DNA of 64,000 bases from Aristolochia californica (GCA_029961685.1 JARWKL010000005.1:43313357-43377356); one strand, 5' to 3'. Shown: positions 1 through 12,516, counted from the first letter of the stretch. Program-made: numbers and translations. Notes: generated by a model not told the origin, from the letters alone.

Positions 1-131
1 CAAAAATAGTTCGTGAAAAAGAGAATTTGGTTAAAAGATGTGTTCAGTTTGCATAATCTTGTCCAACAGCTGGGCAATAGGAACAGATATAAGGTTAAGA
101 CGTTCTTCAGTACCCAAAAGGGCTACAGGTT
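1..131 (-). other. probable 3' UTR of the methyltransferase gene
   Basis: This lies just after the TAG at 134-132. I see no coding sequence or repeat in it. Calling it 3' UTR rests on position only. Confidence 0.4.
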
Positions 132-2903
132 CTAGGTATTAATCGGACTGATGCAGTAGATGCGAGACCCTAAATGCTCTACTTTCAGACCAGCGTCCTC
201 ACATCCACTGAAGAAAATTGCCTCATCTTCTTTGCCAATCCTTCTTCGCCAACTCATCAAGAAAGCTGGTTCCGGCAGCACTCTATTTCCTCCTGCAAAA
301 CAGACTTGACTCAGATACTGATAAAAGAGAAAGCAACCTCCCTGTAATACCAAGTAGCTTTATCTCAAATGCATCCAAACCTGATCCAGAAGCCGGATGT
401 TGCTCGCCAGAGCCCTCCAGCTTTGTTTTGCAGTCTTTTGGCTTGTATGACTTGAGGAGAAACAACAAAGTTTTTATCAAGTTTGCATATTGCTTCACAT
501 CTGTAAGGAACATAGATGAACCATATCAGAGATACCATTCGAACAAGCAAACTATAATCTAATCATTTACTCCAAGGAAAAGAAACAGAAAACTGGACTT
601 CAAACTCAGCGTAATTTTATTGATTTGAAAACTGTAAAAAAGCTTTTATCTCAAGTTGTATGGAAACCATACTTGAGTTTACTTGGTGGCATGGTGCCTG
701 CATGGGAGAGGAGAGAGACATGTCTACAATGAATAAAAACAAGTACTGTTTCCACTATAGACTGAAGTTTGCAGTCTCCTTGAGTTGATTATTTCTGGTT
801 CTGGACTGTTTGTTTACATGGTATGGAGTGGCAAAAGCAACAAACCTTACATAAAAGGATATCGCTGGCAATCACCAAATTCCAATGTGGATTAGGCATC
901 GGAAACAATGCACCCCATGAATCTGCATGGAGTTTAAGAAGCCAGTTCATATATGTTGGAAATATCGTAAAAAATTTATGCATATGATGGTGAATGACTT
1001 ACGACGGATGTGAGGCAACATAGCTAGTCCATTAGCCCTACAGTTGTATCCTATGTTTTCCTCAATTTCCATATCATCATAATCTGAAGTGGTGATGTCC
1101 ACTTCAAATGACTTTCTCAGGAAAATAGCCAAAGCCCCAGTTCCACTGAAAACATTCAAAAAGAAGTCATACATTTTATATATAATGATTTAATATTTAT
1201 CATTGCAAATGATTAATCAAAGAGACTGAGACATGTGACACATGCCATCAAGACTACAATATAAGAATGAAAACTAGAAAACGTCCAAAGAAAAATACCA
1301 ATAGCAAATCACTGGATTGATTTTTGACTGAATAGCACTGAAAGTAGTAAAAAGTGTTGACCTCATAAAAGATCAGAACAGATAGATTTCATCAAGCATC
1401 AATTAGATATTTAATATTAATTCTGAATTAGTCTGGTGACAGTCAGATAGCACTAGCCTTTGAATTGGATAAGGAAATTGGATTTAGGACAGAAACACAA
1501 ACGATACATAGAGATAAGTAGGCAAATATTCCTTTTATTTTTGTTATGCTTATCTTCATGTGTAAAACTATCCTCTTCAACCTAAAAAGAAAAAGAAAAA
1601 TGTAAAGGTATTTTCAGTGAAGACGTCTAAAATGAAGCACTAGATTAATTTTGTTCACTTATTCTTGCCCAGCTACTCCACTAGTGCAACTACTGTGTAT
1701 CCATAAATCTGAAATGAAACAAATAAAAGAACTCTTTTTTTATAATCCTTTTAGCCAAAGGACTTCGATTGTTCACATATCCTGGTTTTCTATGTTCCCT
1801 ATAAGATTTTTTATCACCAGAAGCTAAAGGGTTATTTTGGGTAGATATGATCATGTTTATAAGCAATTCCAAGAAAATATAAGCACCAGAAGGTATAGGA
1901 TCCCAAATGCAAAAATTAAAATTAAGAAGATTAGGTCTTATACAAACTAAGAATCATACAGTGCTCTGAATCAGAAAGGCAACTGCATCAGATGTTAGCA
2001 ATTGCTCAAGTTAAAAGAAAATTGGAAAAAAATCGATAATCCATATAAAAGTGGAAATCTCACTTCACCAGTAAAACACACCTGCCCAATTCAATGATCC
2101 TCCTTCCTTCTAAATAGTGGTGATTTTGAACTAGCCATTTAGCGAATGCAAAAGTTCCAGGCCAAAGTAAATTGGCATTAAGCTGATGAAATGAGAATTC
2201 TCGGATAAGCAAGTCCTGCAGATGATGGAAAGAAGTAGAGAAGAATTTTCAAGACAATGAACACTAGTTGATTGAGATTTTAGGGCTTGCATCAGTTGCT
2301 CCTCGTCCTAGTGGTCATGATAAAAACAAAGCAGTGTACCAGCTAGAATCTGGTCACTGAAGTTGTTCCAAGAGCGGGTGAAGTCTCAGATTTATATTGT
2401 CTCTGCTTTTACAAGTCCACTAATCGTTTTGAACAATTGCAGTAATTAGCCGACTTGATGTAAAAGAAGCTCAAGGCAGAACAAAATCATTGAGAAATTT
2501 ATTCACCCCGCAGAAAAAGAAAGAAAGAAAAATTTATTAGGGCTTCGCGTCTCAATAGATATCGAAAATTTTAGTCATCCTGAATATTCTGTCAAACGAA
2601 GAAACAGGAAAACTCTGGCGAGGTTAAACGTAACAGCAGCTGCTTTTATTCCATTCTCGCAGTGGCAACTTGGGAAGGCGGAAGGAGACTTACCATCTCA
2701 GGAAAGGCGTGGCTCCTTTCTACGCAGTTCCGCTCACTATCTCCGCCATCGACTTCTATATCAATTATCAAACGGTAGAACGTCAAGCCCCGACAGAAAA
2801 TAGACATTAGAAAGTGAAGGAAGAAAGATATGAGATTTGTACCAGGCGAGCGATCCTCGTCTTCAACGAAAAGCGAAGAAGGAGAGAACAGAGCAATGTC
2901 CAT
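132..2903 (-). CDS. METTL21-like protein-lysine N-methyltransferase
   Basis: The gene is split into six exons on the minus strand: 2903-2694, 2215-2082, 1145-1003, 922-851, 500-351 and 292-132. All have GT-AG borders and compatible phases, giving about 289 aa. Seven-beta-strand SAM methyltransferase features are seen: FSFHQLNANLLWPGTF in exon 2, the SAM-binding IIELGSGTGALAIFL across exons 2-3, ITTSDYDD at the end of the next strand, and PHWNLVIASDILLY in exon 4, where family members carry a post-motif-II DxxY-like segment. The C-terminal exon holds FLMSWRRRIGKEDEAIFF. The family methylates lysines of chaperones and translation factors; the substrate here is unknown. Exon 1 may hide an in-frame 87-nt intron (2842-2756), which would shorten the protein to about 260 aa. 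The methyltransferase call is firm, the N-terminus is not. It is divergent from the inositol kinase gene. Confidence 0.85.
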
Positions 2904-3709
2904 TCGTTTTTCTCGCTTTGCACGATGACAGGAAACCGCGCCGGCGAGCCTGCGGTACTACTGAATTCCAAACAGAGATCAAAACCGGTTGAACTTATTC
3001 ACTCGACCCGTTTGGTAATACTGAATATAATTAAAAAAATCTATTTTATTCTCGTGCATTTTTTACGCTGACGGGGAAAAGGGAAAGCTGTCTGGTTCGC
3101 ACTTCAAAGCAAGTCGGAGTCATCCCTGCCGTCCCCTTCAAATCAGAAAAGCAGCTTTCTTATCTTTGAAAATGAGAAAAAACGGAGTTTTTTTCTGTAG
3201 TGGGAAAATCACAAAAAGCAATTCAGATCAAAGAATCCAATCCTCAGCTCTCATTCCCGAAATCCCGAAGACTAGATCGCTTCAAACGAAAGAGTGCAGA
3301 AACCGACACGTTCCACGGCTCAGATTCGAAGTTCCAGTCATCGGCTTTTTGGGCTTTTTCCGGTAAAGATAACTCGACCCGCCCACTTTTTGTCGTCGCA
3401 TCGCTTGTTCGATACTCGTAAGTCGTACCCATCCTTTGCTATAAAATGATCTGAGCGGACATTTGTTCGATTACATGCAAGAAGGGGTGGAGAGGGAGGA
3501 GTGTCATCAAATGGAGAAGCTTTGAAGGTCGGCCGATTTGTCCGTCTTCCTTGAATATCAGTTTTGATTCCTTGATCTTTCACATTGCTGGGAGGGAGTT
3601 GGTGGCCAGCGCAGCAGGTGCGGTTCCATGGTAGAAATATGAGTGCAGTTGACGGGTAGAGGACAAGAAGGGGAACGGACGACGCCGTCGTTTCTTTGGA
3701 TTTCTGCTC
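2904..3709. promoter_or_regulatory. divergent intergenic region, methyltransferase / inositol kinase
   Basis: The two start codons face away from each other across about 0.8 kb, so this stretch must hold both promoters and both 5' leaders. Reading frames here and antisense to the kinase (for example 3338-4057, minus) match no protein I recognise. No repeat or clear TATA box was identified. Confidence 0.5.
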
Positions 3710-6700
3710 ATGGTGCGACTGCAAGAGGAGGAGGCGATGGCCCCTCGTGGCTGCGGTCTCGTCGTTGGAAACTATTGCCACGATGTTATCCTCCGCGATG
3801 GCTGTGTCGTGGGGGAGAGTCTCGGCGGCGCCGCCTCTTTCGTTTCCAACGTCTTGGATGGCCTCTCGCTGCCTTGTTCTTACGTCGCTAAGGTTGGGAT
3901 CGATTTTGCCTATTCGGTCACCCACCCTCCACGCGCTTTCTGCTCGGCGGCCCCCACTACTGTCTTTCACGCTCATTTCGATGGGGATGCGGAGCGAGTA
4001 CTGCGGTGTGTCAAGACCTGCGATCCCATTTTCCCGTCGGACCTCCCTGATGAACAATTCGACTTCGGCCTGGCCGTCGGGGTTGCGGGCGAGATCCTGC
4101 CCGAGACCTTGGCACGAATGCTCGACCTCTGTCGCCTCGTGTTCGTAGATGCGCAGGCCTTAATTCGGACCTTCGACCCCCTCGACGGCACCGTTCGTCT
4201 TATTCCACTGAAGGACAGTGGGTTTCAGCATCTTCTTCCACGAATTGGATTCCTCAAGGTCTCCGCCGAGGAGGCTCCCTTCGTGGACGTGCAGGAGACA
4301 CGGAAATGCTGCTGCGTTGTGATTACAGATGGGGAGGATGGGTGTAGGGTTTACTGTAAAGATGAGGAGTTGCGAGTCCCGCCGTTTCCGACGGTACAGA
4401 TTGATCCTACTGGTGCTGGAGACAGCTTCTTGGGAGGTTTTGTGACTGGCCTAGTGCGGCGGCTCTCCGTGCCCGATGCTGCTCTGTTGGGGAATTTCTT
4501 TGGCTCGCTGACCGTTGGCCAGATCGGTATTCCCAGATTCAGTCCCAAAATGTTTCAGGTTTGTTTTTTAACTTTCTGTTTTTCCAGTTATTCTCCGCCT
4601 ACTTCTTGAACTCAATGGGGTGGGTTGCAGATTATGAGTCATATAGTTGCATCCTAAAGTGTTTGGTTTTGGCTTCATCGAAACAAAATGTCTGTGTTCG
4701 AGTTGTTCTAAACACTTTAACTGCGTCCATGTCATGAATTTAACTGTTCTAAACGGTTTATTCCTTTTAAAGTTATTCATTGAATGGATATACCTTAAGG
4801 AAATTTTTTACTACCCTTTGATTTTGAGATGCTTTCAGTTTATCTGGTGAAAAAGAATTTCTGGATACAAAATGAGAAGTTCATTTCTTGCTCGAATCAT
4901 TTTATGGTTAATTCTAATGGCGTACATTATAGATTTTAGCTGTTTTTGAACTGGTCTATGAGGAAACAACATGTCAGTTACACGGATGACTTGCAAGTCC
5001 AGAGTAAAACCAAGAGCTCATCAGAGTAGAGATACTGTTTGGAATATCTGATTAATTGAAAGGTACTATGGGGAAAACGTGGTTGGTTGAAATAATCAGG
5101 CAAATGATCCTTGTGTGTGATTAGTGTGTTCCCCATACAAAATAAGATGGTTTTGATCTTGATTAGTTGGGACGGATGATCATGTTTGCAAAGTGATACA
5201 GTTTGTCTGGAAGTGTTGAGAAATCATTTGGGTATTTCTCATGAGTGTTCTTTTTTTTTTCACTTTAGTGAGGTAAGTTTTGTGGACGAGGCAGAGCTGT
5301 TCTGAAGCACTTGGTTAAGTGTACATTTCCGTGGGTGTAGAAGAATGAGCTCTTATTCTTCAAATTGGTAATGCAGGGACAATAAATGCCTCATTAAGAA
5401 TTTGAATCTTAGTGCAAGGTTGTCCAGTTATTTTTTTGTTAGAAAACTTATAATGTCAATTATAGTTGTAGTGTCAAGTGGATTTCAGAAGCTCCTAAAT
5501 GACTTTATTTGGATTTTGTTTAGTAGAGTGAAGTACATGCATGACAATTGCATGAGCCTCATTACATTCTCTATCTCTATGGAGTTGTTCTTTTTCATGT
5601 ATTTGGTCTCACATTCCGATATCTGCAAATTCGGCAGCAGATGTGCTTGCCAAAGAGGGAGCTTTCCTGCAATCTCTTGTTGTAAGGGATTTGCTCTCTC
5701 CACCTTTGTAATTTTATCTTGTTAATAAAAATACATCTTCATAAAAAATAAAAATAAAATAAAAAAACTGACTTAGGGACAAGCTGCAGCTCCTGATATT
5801 TAGCTTCACACTTCATATCTTGTGAAAACTCCACCACATCAGGCTATAAGAGCGCCAAATCAGATATAAAGGTGTTGATTGGGCCTTTGGCTCGATGGCC
5901 ACATGGGGGCTTCCAAGTGTGAGGTCTTGGGTTCAAGTCTCACCAAGGTACGTGGTCTAGAGCAGTTCTGCAGAGCCTCTGGAGCAGCAATTCACTCTTT
6001 GAAAAGCTCCTCCAAGAGAAGAGAAGAGAGCCCAAAAAAGAAAAAAAGAGATATGGGCATCAGTGTGATTGGCTTTGACACTGTTTGACTGAATTTGATC
6101 TATTACGACCAGCACGGGCTCCTATCTCAAATCTTGCATGGTTTCATTTAAAGCTTTCCAGGTTGAATGGATGCTGCTCGCAACTTTGGAAAGCCAGAAC
6201 AGAATATTAGGTTTCAGAGTATTGGCTTAGGAGTGTGAGCAGGAACAAGAGCAAGCTGGAATTGTAGTCTCTGGGGATATAATATAAGCATCGGTAGCGA
6301 AAGGAACAAGCAAGAGTCACAGCACTTTCGCTGTCAGTACAGCAAGTGCTGCCACAGAGCTGGTTTGACTTTATGTTATTATTGAATGTACTGTAATTTT
6401 GTGGCTGCAGAATCCATATGTGGAGGTTAACTGTTTAGCAAAAGCATTTTGCTTGGAACCAGCCCAAAGAAAGAAAAAGGACCGATAGAGGAAATGATTA
6501 CTTTGTTGGGATGAGTAGCAAAGTTGGTAAACTTTTTTTTTTTTTTAAATGGTGAAGCTTTATTTAATCTTGAAAATGAATACAGCAAGGGAGGCTCCCT
6601 AATCAATAGGGAAGGAGCTCCCAATTACAATGGGAGGGCAAGTACACCCTCGTTTGCCAATCTATCAGCAATGTTATTTGCTTTGCAAGAAGTATATTGC

Positions 6701-7993
6701 CATGAAATCTGTAACAGGTAACACGAGTCTTTGGTTTCCTGAAAAATGTGTAGCAGACGCCAAGGCGGCTTGCTATTACCCTTCATCCAACTCATCATCA
6801 TTACTGAGTCACCTTCATCCCCAACTGGTCCTGAAATTTTTTTGTGATTAGATCTTTATTCGATACAGTAATGCATTGATCTCATCTTCAGCTGAGTCCT
6901 TATGACTCAGGGGACCAGCATAGTTAGTAAAGTAGTTGCATTTCCCAACTCTGGTCAGAATTTCACTTCTCTTATATGCATTTGCAGCCTCTGGAACTTA
7001 GTTATTATCAGTTTTTATTAGAACCAGTAGAATAGTGCATATGCACGAGATTACTATGGAGACAAGAGTATTTATAGTTGCCATTACTTTCTATCGTCCA
7101 TAAAGTCTTGGGACTTGTATTAGCAGCTGCAGATGGTTTGCTGATGTCATATTCAGATGTCTCATGTAAGCATCCAATGCTACAAAAATAAGGTGGCGTA
7201 TCCTAATATCAAGTAAAAATTACTGGGAAAGTTTGTTGATCCCAGTTTCACTTACTGTATTTTATGGTTTTCAATGTAGTCTTCATTGTTTAATGTGAAT
7301 TTTTTATGGCTTGCATCTGCTCCACTTACTATATAGCTGGACCCATTTTTCTTCAGACTTAAACGTGGTAGTTTCCTATCAAAAGGCTCTGTATCTATAG
7401 ATTGAGCCCTTACCAGGGGTCAATCCTTCAGAATTCGGTTGACTGCTTCTGTAAGTAAGGCGGAGCCTTGACTCTGCATTATCGCATGGCTTCAGTACTA
7501 CTACAACTCTTCACTAACTCGAAGTGCCTTGCCTTGAGCCATCTTGGAAATCCGCAGAGAAGGAGAATACTATTAAAAAAATTGTGTTATCGCCAGCTAT
7601 TGCTCAGTCTCCTCTTACTTTCTTTCATTTTTTGTAAAAATCTTTTTGGGAATACCAGACCTCTTGTGGGGATCGTGCCCTGTCCACTTAATAACTAATC
7701 TCTGTTTCTGTATCTTTATGCAGAGAGTGAAAGACCGGTTGGAAAGGAAAACTTTAGATTCAAGAAGAGGTGCTGCAGGAACTGTTTTTCAGAATTCAGA
7801 AGAATTCGAAGAGTTCCGGATATATCTTTCAGAGGCCACTAAGCTGGATTCCACTACAGATCAGGAAATTGCTGACGGTCATCATCTTGACGGAGAGAAC
7901 TTTTCTACAGTGGAAACAGGCGTGAACCAAGACAACCAAAGCCACAGGCAGCCATCAAAGCTTCTAGTCACCGCTGTCTATGAAGCAAGCTGA
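3710..7993 (+). CDS. MIK: myo-inositol 3-kinase (PfkB family)
   Basis: Two exons, 3710-4558 and 7724-7993, join in phase 0 to give 372 aa (363 aa from the second Met at 3737, where MAPRGCGLVVGNYCHDV resembles the usual family start). The N-terminal part has the sugar-kinase substrate-side motif GESLGGAASFVSNVL near residues 35-50. The PfkB signature DPTGAGDSFLGGF lies at residues 232-244, with the GAGD anion hole and catalytic Asp. In plants this subfamily, related to Arabidopsis At5g58730 and maize lpa3, phosphorylates myo-inositol in the phytate pathway. The second exon encodes the divergent C-terminal tail RVKDRLERKTLDSRR and ends VTAVYEAS. The 3165-bp intron carries a SINE and an antisense LINE remnant. 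Family assignment is firm; the substrate is by homology. Confidence 0.9.
5877..6050 (+). mobile_element. tRNA-like SINE, copy 1
   Basis: The copy opens GATTGGGCCTTTGGCTCGAT and contains an A-box-like TGGCTCGATGG and a perfect B box GGTTCAAGTC at about 5931-5940. It ends in an A-rich tail interrupted by G near 6032-6050. A copy in reverse orientation at 19370-19461 matches over the first 80 bp or so, including both boxes. This pattern is that of a tRNA-derived, Pol III-type SINE. No tRNA cloverleaf can be drawn, so it is not a tRNA gene. The family name is not known to me, and the 3' border is approximate. Confidence 0.65.
6533..6760 (-). mobile_element. 5'-truncated LINE (non-LTR retrotransposon) 3' end
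   Basis: On the minus strand a decayed reading frame includes CKANNIADRLANEGVLALPL followed by TAA at 6627-6625. This resembles the C-terminal RNase H region of plant L1-type LINEs, where an ANxxADxLA motif is usual. The stop is followed by about 75 bp of 3' UTR ending CTTCACCATTT and then a poly(A) tail, seen as 14 T on the plus strand (6533-6546). The element is antisense to its host gene. The truncated 5' border and any target duplication were not located. Confidence 0.7.
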
Positions 7994-8964
7994 CCAGTGC
8001 ATTTGTTTGTCTTAGATTGAATTAGGTAGTAATTAACAACACAGGTCATTTGTCAATATTGTACGATGCTGTGAGCCCATCAAATCAAGCAGTTCTTCTG
8101 TTCGCATTTCTTTTTGAGGACCAACCCATCAAATCAATCAACATTTTCTTCATCTTTTTGCATTTCTTTTAAGTTGATGCAATGCGACAAGAGATCGATG
8201 ACGAAAAAGTGTTTTACTGCACAGTAGAAATGCAAATTAGAATCAACTCTACGCTATTACAACAGGCATAAAGCGCTGCTTGACGCTGATGGAGAATCGG
8301 TAATTGTAGCAAGTTGCTTCACTGTTTCTCTCTCTTTCAAAGATTCATGGCTCATCTACCAGGTACCAAGCAATTAATTAAATGGTACATGAAATTCAGA
8401 GAAACGTCAGGTTTCCAGTCTGCTCCTGCTGGGTTGTTGAACTAATGAATAGAGCGATAAAAGCGGAAGAAAATTCTTTCGACTGGCAAATGGGAATGTG
8501 GACAGGGACGAACACGAGTCCATTACTAGTCACTCATTTCATGATGACTCACTGAGCCGGATCGGTTGGTTCTGTTCGCTCTGGGCGCTCAAATTATGGG
8601 CAGACAGACACAGAAGACGACGGATAGAAAGTCGAAACGGAAAGTCCAACTCTGCCGAGTCTTAATGTCCAGTCGTTCTGGACACGGATGTTCGGGCGTC
8701 TTGCGCGTACATGCGGAAGAAAGGCTCATTGATTCGGACTCATAAACTCTGCATCCGCCACCGAATTCTAGCATTAATTTCGTTCCTCTACTTACTCAGA
8801 TTGCATTCATATCTTCCCGGATTTTGACCCTGCTGGTGACTATTAGTTGCTATTGGTCTAGGACTGGTGAGCAGAAGGTCGCGGTCTTCTCCTTCCTCCT
8901 TTACTTTGTACTGTTTGTTGCTTGTTACCCGAGAAGGGGAGGGGAGACGAAAGGGGAATCAGCG
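7994..8964. other. intergenic, inositol kinase to GDSL esterase
   Basis: It holds the 3' end region of the kinase gene and the promoter and leader of the esterase gene. I see no gene or repeat that I recognise. Confidence 0.5.
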
Positions 8965-8979
8965 ATGCAAGAGAAGAAC

Positions 8980-11784
8980 ATGGTAGGACCTAGTCGACCT
9001 CTCTTTGTCTTGTTTGGTTCTTCCATCGTTCAATTCAGTTTCAGCAATGATGGGTGGGGCGCAATTCTGGCTGATGTCTACGCCCGAAAGGTGAAAAACT
9101 CTCGTATGCTTTCTTTCCTCTCCCAGCAGTTTAAATTCTTCTGCGGATTTTCTGTTGCATGTAGCAAATTTCGTGTGTTACAGTAACTTGATCGTCACCT
9201 TTTCGTCTTCGCTTATATTGGGATGCTAACTTTTCTTTGGTTTCTCATGTTGACAATGTCTGGTCACCAAAGAATTTGGTTTCTTTGGGAATTACTTGTG
9301 TCTGGTGGATCAAGTCAGTGAACCTGGTAGGCAAAGAACTGCAAACAAAACAGAGTACTGAGTTGCTTCCATTTACGATTTGTACAGGCAGATATTCTGT
9401 TGCGGGGTTACTCTGGTTGGAACTCAAGACGTGCTCTCCAAGTGATCGATCAAGTTTTTCCCAAGGTATCTGTGTTTCCTTCTCGGAGAACTTGATGTTT
9501 ATAGAAATTGGTTCAGCATTTCGTTTGGTGTAGCTACTTTATCTGAATTTTTAAGTAATTTGATACAGAATGGACTGCCACCAGCTTCACTTTGCCAGTT
9601 GTTTTCTCTTCTAACCGGATCTGTCGCTGTTCTTGAAGGCCAACCCACAAAAAAGAAAAGAAAAGAAATTATGAGAGAAATGTATTTTCTATTGTTTGGC
9701 AACAAAGAATCACTGAGAGAAAATAATTACTTTCTCTCTTAGTTAATCAATTTTCTCTCACAAAATTATGGAATTTGGGGAGAAAAGAAAAGAAAATTAA
9801 ACTTTAGAGGAAATTTTATTCATCAAAATTTTAAAATATTATTAATATTTTATTTTATTTTTATTTTTCTCGTGTATCCAAACGAAAAAACCTACATCCA
9901 TTTTCTCTCTAATTTTTCATAGGCATCCAAACAAGAGAAAAAAAACCTCTTTCTCTTTTCTTTTCTTCTCCGTCTCTTCCTTTGCTCTCCACTTTCTGTG
10001 TTCCAAACACAGCCTAAGTTCCACTGGAAAGTTCATTTGCAAACAGTAAGTCAGTATAAGTCTTTGAGCATTTCCAAGATTGGTTCTGAATCCTTTAGTC
10101 TGAGATTGCTATTATTTCGTTTACAAGCTACCTGATCTCCAAATTTTCACATTTATGTAGGATGCAGAAATACAACCTTCACTTGTAATACTATATTTTG
10201 GGGGAAATGATTCTATGGGTGTTCACTCTTCTGGCCTGGGGCCTCATGTACCCCTTCATGAGTATGTAGAAAACATGAGAAGCATTACAAGTCATATTAC
10301 GGTAAAAACATTGAGCTTTCTGTGCTGTATCTGTATTTTGTGCATAGAGATCAAAATGATTTATTGTGTCTTTAATCAGAGCCTCTCAGAAAAAACCCGT
10401 GTTATCGTTCTTACTTGCCCTCCAGTTAATGAGGAAATGCTTCGGCAGTCACAGAGGTGCTCCTCTTTCCTTGGTTTTATGTTTTGTTTGGCTTTGATAG
10501 GTGAGATTTACCTTTTTTTTTTCTTTTATCTTGTATGTGGAAACAGCTCCATATTTAGTGAACTAGTTCGTACCAACAAGGCCTGCCAAAAATATTCAGA
10601 AGCGCTCATGGATCTTTGTGAGGAGAACATTAAAGTTGTTGATATTTTCACTGCAATCCAGAAGATGGAAAGCTGGAGAACTGCCTGTCTAACGTAAGTT
10701 GTCACCTCCTTCATGTTTTGTGGTTGTTCTGGCAAGTTTCTGCTAGACGTTTACTACTATTAATAAATCATATGAAATTGAATCTATCATATACTAGTTT
10801 TAACAAATATTGTTTCTTTTCTGTTGAAATGAGTTGGTATTTTATAATCTTGTTGCTTCAATGTTGTTGTCCAGCAACGTAGAGTGGAAACAGCAGTCAT
10901 GGTTCACTAATTGAGACACAGTTAGCAACGTCTGTTGAGGAGTTTGGTGTTGCTATTTAATTATGTGAAATCTTTTCCTTTATTATCTCTGAAATGTCTA
11001 TGGACATCAAAATTAGTGACAACTAATCCAAGGTAGAAACTTCTTACAAAGATGGTTCCCATCTTGACTGTGGGACTAATCTTGGTCGTCTCACCAGCAG
11101 CCGTCTGGAATCGGAAAAGAAAGGTTTCTGTATCTTGCTTGACTAGCATCTGTTACTTGCCTTGATCAGCCATGGGACAATTGCTTTGCTTGTGCCAATG
11201 TCTTGTTCTTTTTTGTTTTGAAAGGTCTCCTACCCATGTTATTAAATTCAAGCAGGTTAACCGCCGAATCCTTTTTTTTTTTTTTTTTTTTCTGTTTTGC
11301 TTGGCTAGCACCTGTTACTTGCCTTGGCACTACCTTAGGAGCATTGAGCAGCCATGGAACAATTGCACTTCTTTTTTGTTTTGAAAAGTTCCCTATCCCT
11401 GTTATTAAACTCATGCAGGTTAGATGCCTCAGTGCAATGGGGGGTTGGGGTATGGCTTCATAGTGAGGTCTTGGGTTTCGGTCTCACTAAGGATATTGTG
11501 CTTTGGGTATTGGATTCATCTTCTTCAGTGGGGACTGATGTTTTGTTAGTTTCTGCCCATTATGCCTCAGGGATGGGGTTCATCTTTCTTCAGAGGGGAG
11601 CAAGATTGTAGCAGAAGAAGTACTAAAGACACTCAAAGAAGCTGAATGGGAACCATCTTTGCACTGGAAATCCATGCGAACCGAGTTTGGAGAGGATTCG
11701 TCATATGACATTGTTGGAATTGATGGGACGACAACTGTTAACATCTCCGACTGGACTTTCCACAGAAAAATCCAGTGGGAATAA
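8980..11784 (+). CDS. GDSL/SGNH esterase, CPRD49 / IAH1-like
   Basis: Six exons (8980-9090, 9388-9465, 10161-10301, 10380-10456, 10547-10693, 11571-11784) join in phase to give 255 aa. The start at 8980 is chosen because MVGPSRPLFVLFGSS matches the usual family start; an upstream in-frame ATG at 8965 would add five residues. Block I is LFGSSIVQFSF, with Ser in place of the usual Asp and the nucleophile at Ser15. Block II is RGYSGWNSRRAL, block III is YFGGNDSMG with the oxyanion Asn, and block V is DGVHLSSEGSKI with the catalytic Asp and His. These are small cytosolic carboxylester hydrolases related to yeast isoamyl-acetate hydrolase; the in vivo substrate is unknown. There is no signal peptide. 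Intron 5 carries a 135-bp tandem duplication. Confidence 0.9.
11125..11422. repeat. tandem duplication around a poly(T) run, GDSL intron 5
   Basis: Two diverged copies of about 135 bp (11125-11259 and 11288-11422) share CTGTTACTTGCCTTG, CAGCCATGG, TTCTTTTTTGTTTTGAAA and a closing GCAGGTTA. A 20-T run (11272-11291) lies at the junction. The second copy has an extra segment in its middle and lacks one in the first. It lies wholly within the intron. Confidence 0.8.
11426..11510 (+). mobile_element. possible degenerate SINE copy 3
   Basis: The stretch GTGAGGTCTTGGGTTTCGGT followed by CTCACTAAGG aligns with the B-box half of SINE copy 1. The A-box half is poorly conserved and the B box itself is mutated. 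It follows the tandem duplication in GDSL intron 5. Confidence 0.4.
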
Positions 11785-12516
11785 GAACACGAGCTAGAGA
11801 ATCAATTCTCACAGCAAGAGATTGATCCTGTGCTGTTGAATTCTCGTTGTATATGAATAATGATGCAGTTTAAAGAATTGTTAAATTCTAGACATGATCG
11901 GATGCCAGTTTAGGTGATTATGTTGCAGCATTTTATCTAGGTTAGCTGGGGAGGAACATGGGTCTCCTAGATTAATTCTCCAAGAACATCATTAATGTTA
12001 AAGACTAATCCCACATGGATTAGTGCATAGAAAGATCTTGCTGTGAAAAAAAAGTTTTCTAAGTTGTTCAATCATTTTGGGATCCAGATATGTGGTCATC
12101 AAAGTAAGAAGGCTAGATTCACAAAATTACAAATAGCACGGCTTCAATCTCGTAAACAACATAGACCGCATCTGCTGTTGAGGCAGTAATCCCATTAAAT
12201 ACACAAAGCAAATGATATTAGCCCAGAAAGATCCTTTTCTCTTCGTCAAATGAAATAAAATTGATCATCGAATAATACACAACAGCAAGCCAGAAAGGAA
12301 GTAAAACCCCGAGACTATTTAACAGTAATAAAAAACTAGGGGTCACAATCTACACAAGTTATCAGTTCAGCCATGAGAAAAATGACCACCACCAGCCGTG
12401 TATACATGATGGACTTCTCCAATATACTGACACAAACCAGTCTGCACAGCCCCGAATCTGAAACCAGCTCGGGAAAAAAGATGGGTTCAGTGAACCTCCA
12501 ATGACCTAGAAGCGAC
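11785..12516. other. convergent 3' intergenic region, GDSL esterase / LMBR1-like gene
   Basis: The two genes end toward each other here, so the stretch holds two 3' UTRs. No further gene or repeat was recognised. Confidence 0.5.

Larger units (their letters stand above)
4559..7723 (+). other. long intron of the inositol kinase gene
   Basis: The intron runs from GTTTGT to TTTATGCAG. It contains a tRNA-like SINE near 5877-6050 and a LINE 3' end at 6533-6760 in reverse orientation. The rest shows AT-rich sequence without a recognisable gene. Confidence 0.85.

Noticed and set aside
3338..4057. 239-codon minus-strand frame over the inositol kinase exon
   Set aside because: It is antisense to a firmly identified PfkB kinase exon in G+C-rich DNA and resembles no protein.
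5880..5955. tRNA gene
   Set aside because: A and B boxes are present, but the arms do not pair as a cloverleaf and a related copy exists at 19.4 kb; a SINE fits better.
9650..10016. MITE-like AT-rich segment in GDSL intron 2
   Set aside because: It contains scattered TCCAAAC motifs and ends CCAAACACAGCCTAAG, but no matching inverted end or target duplication was found.
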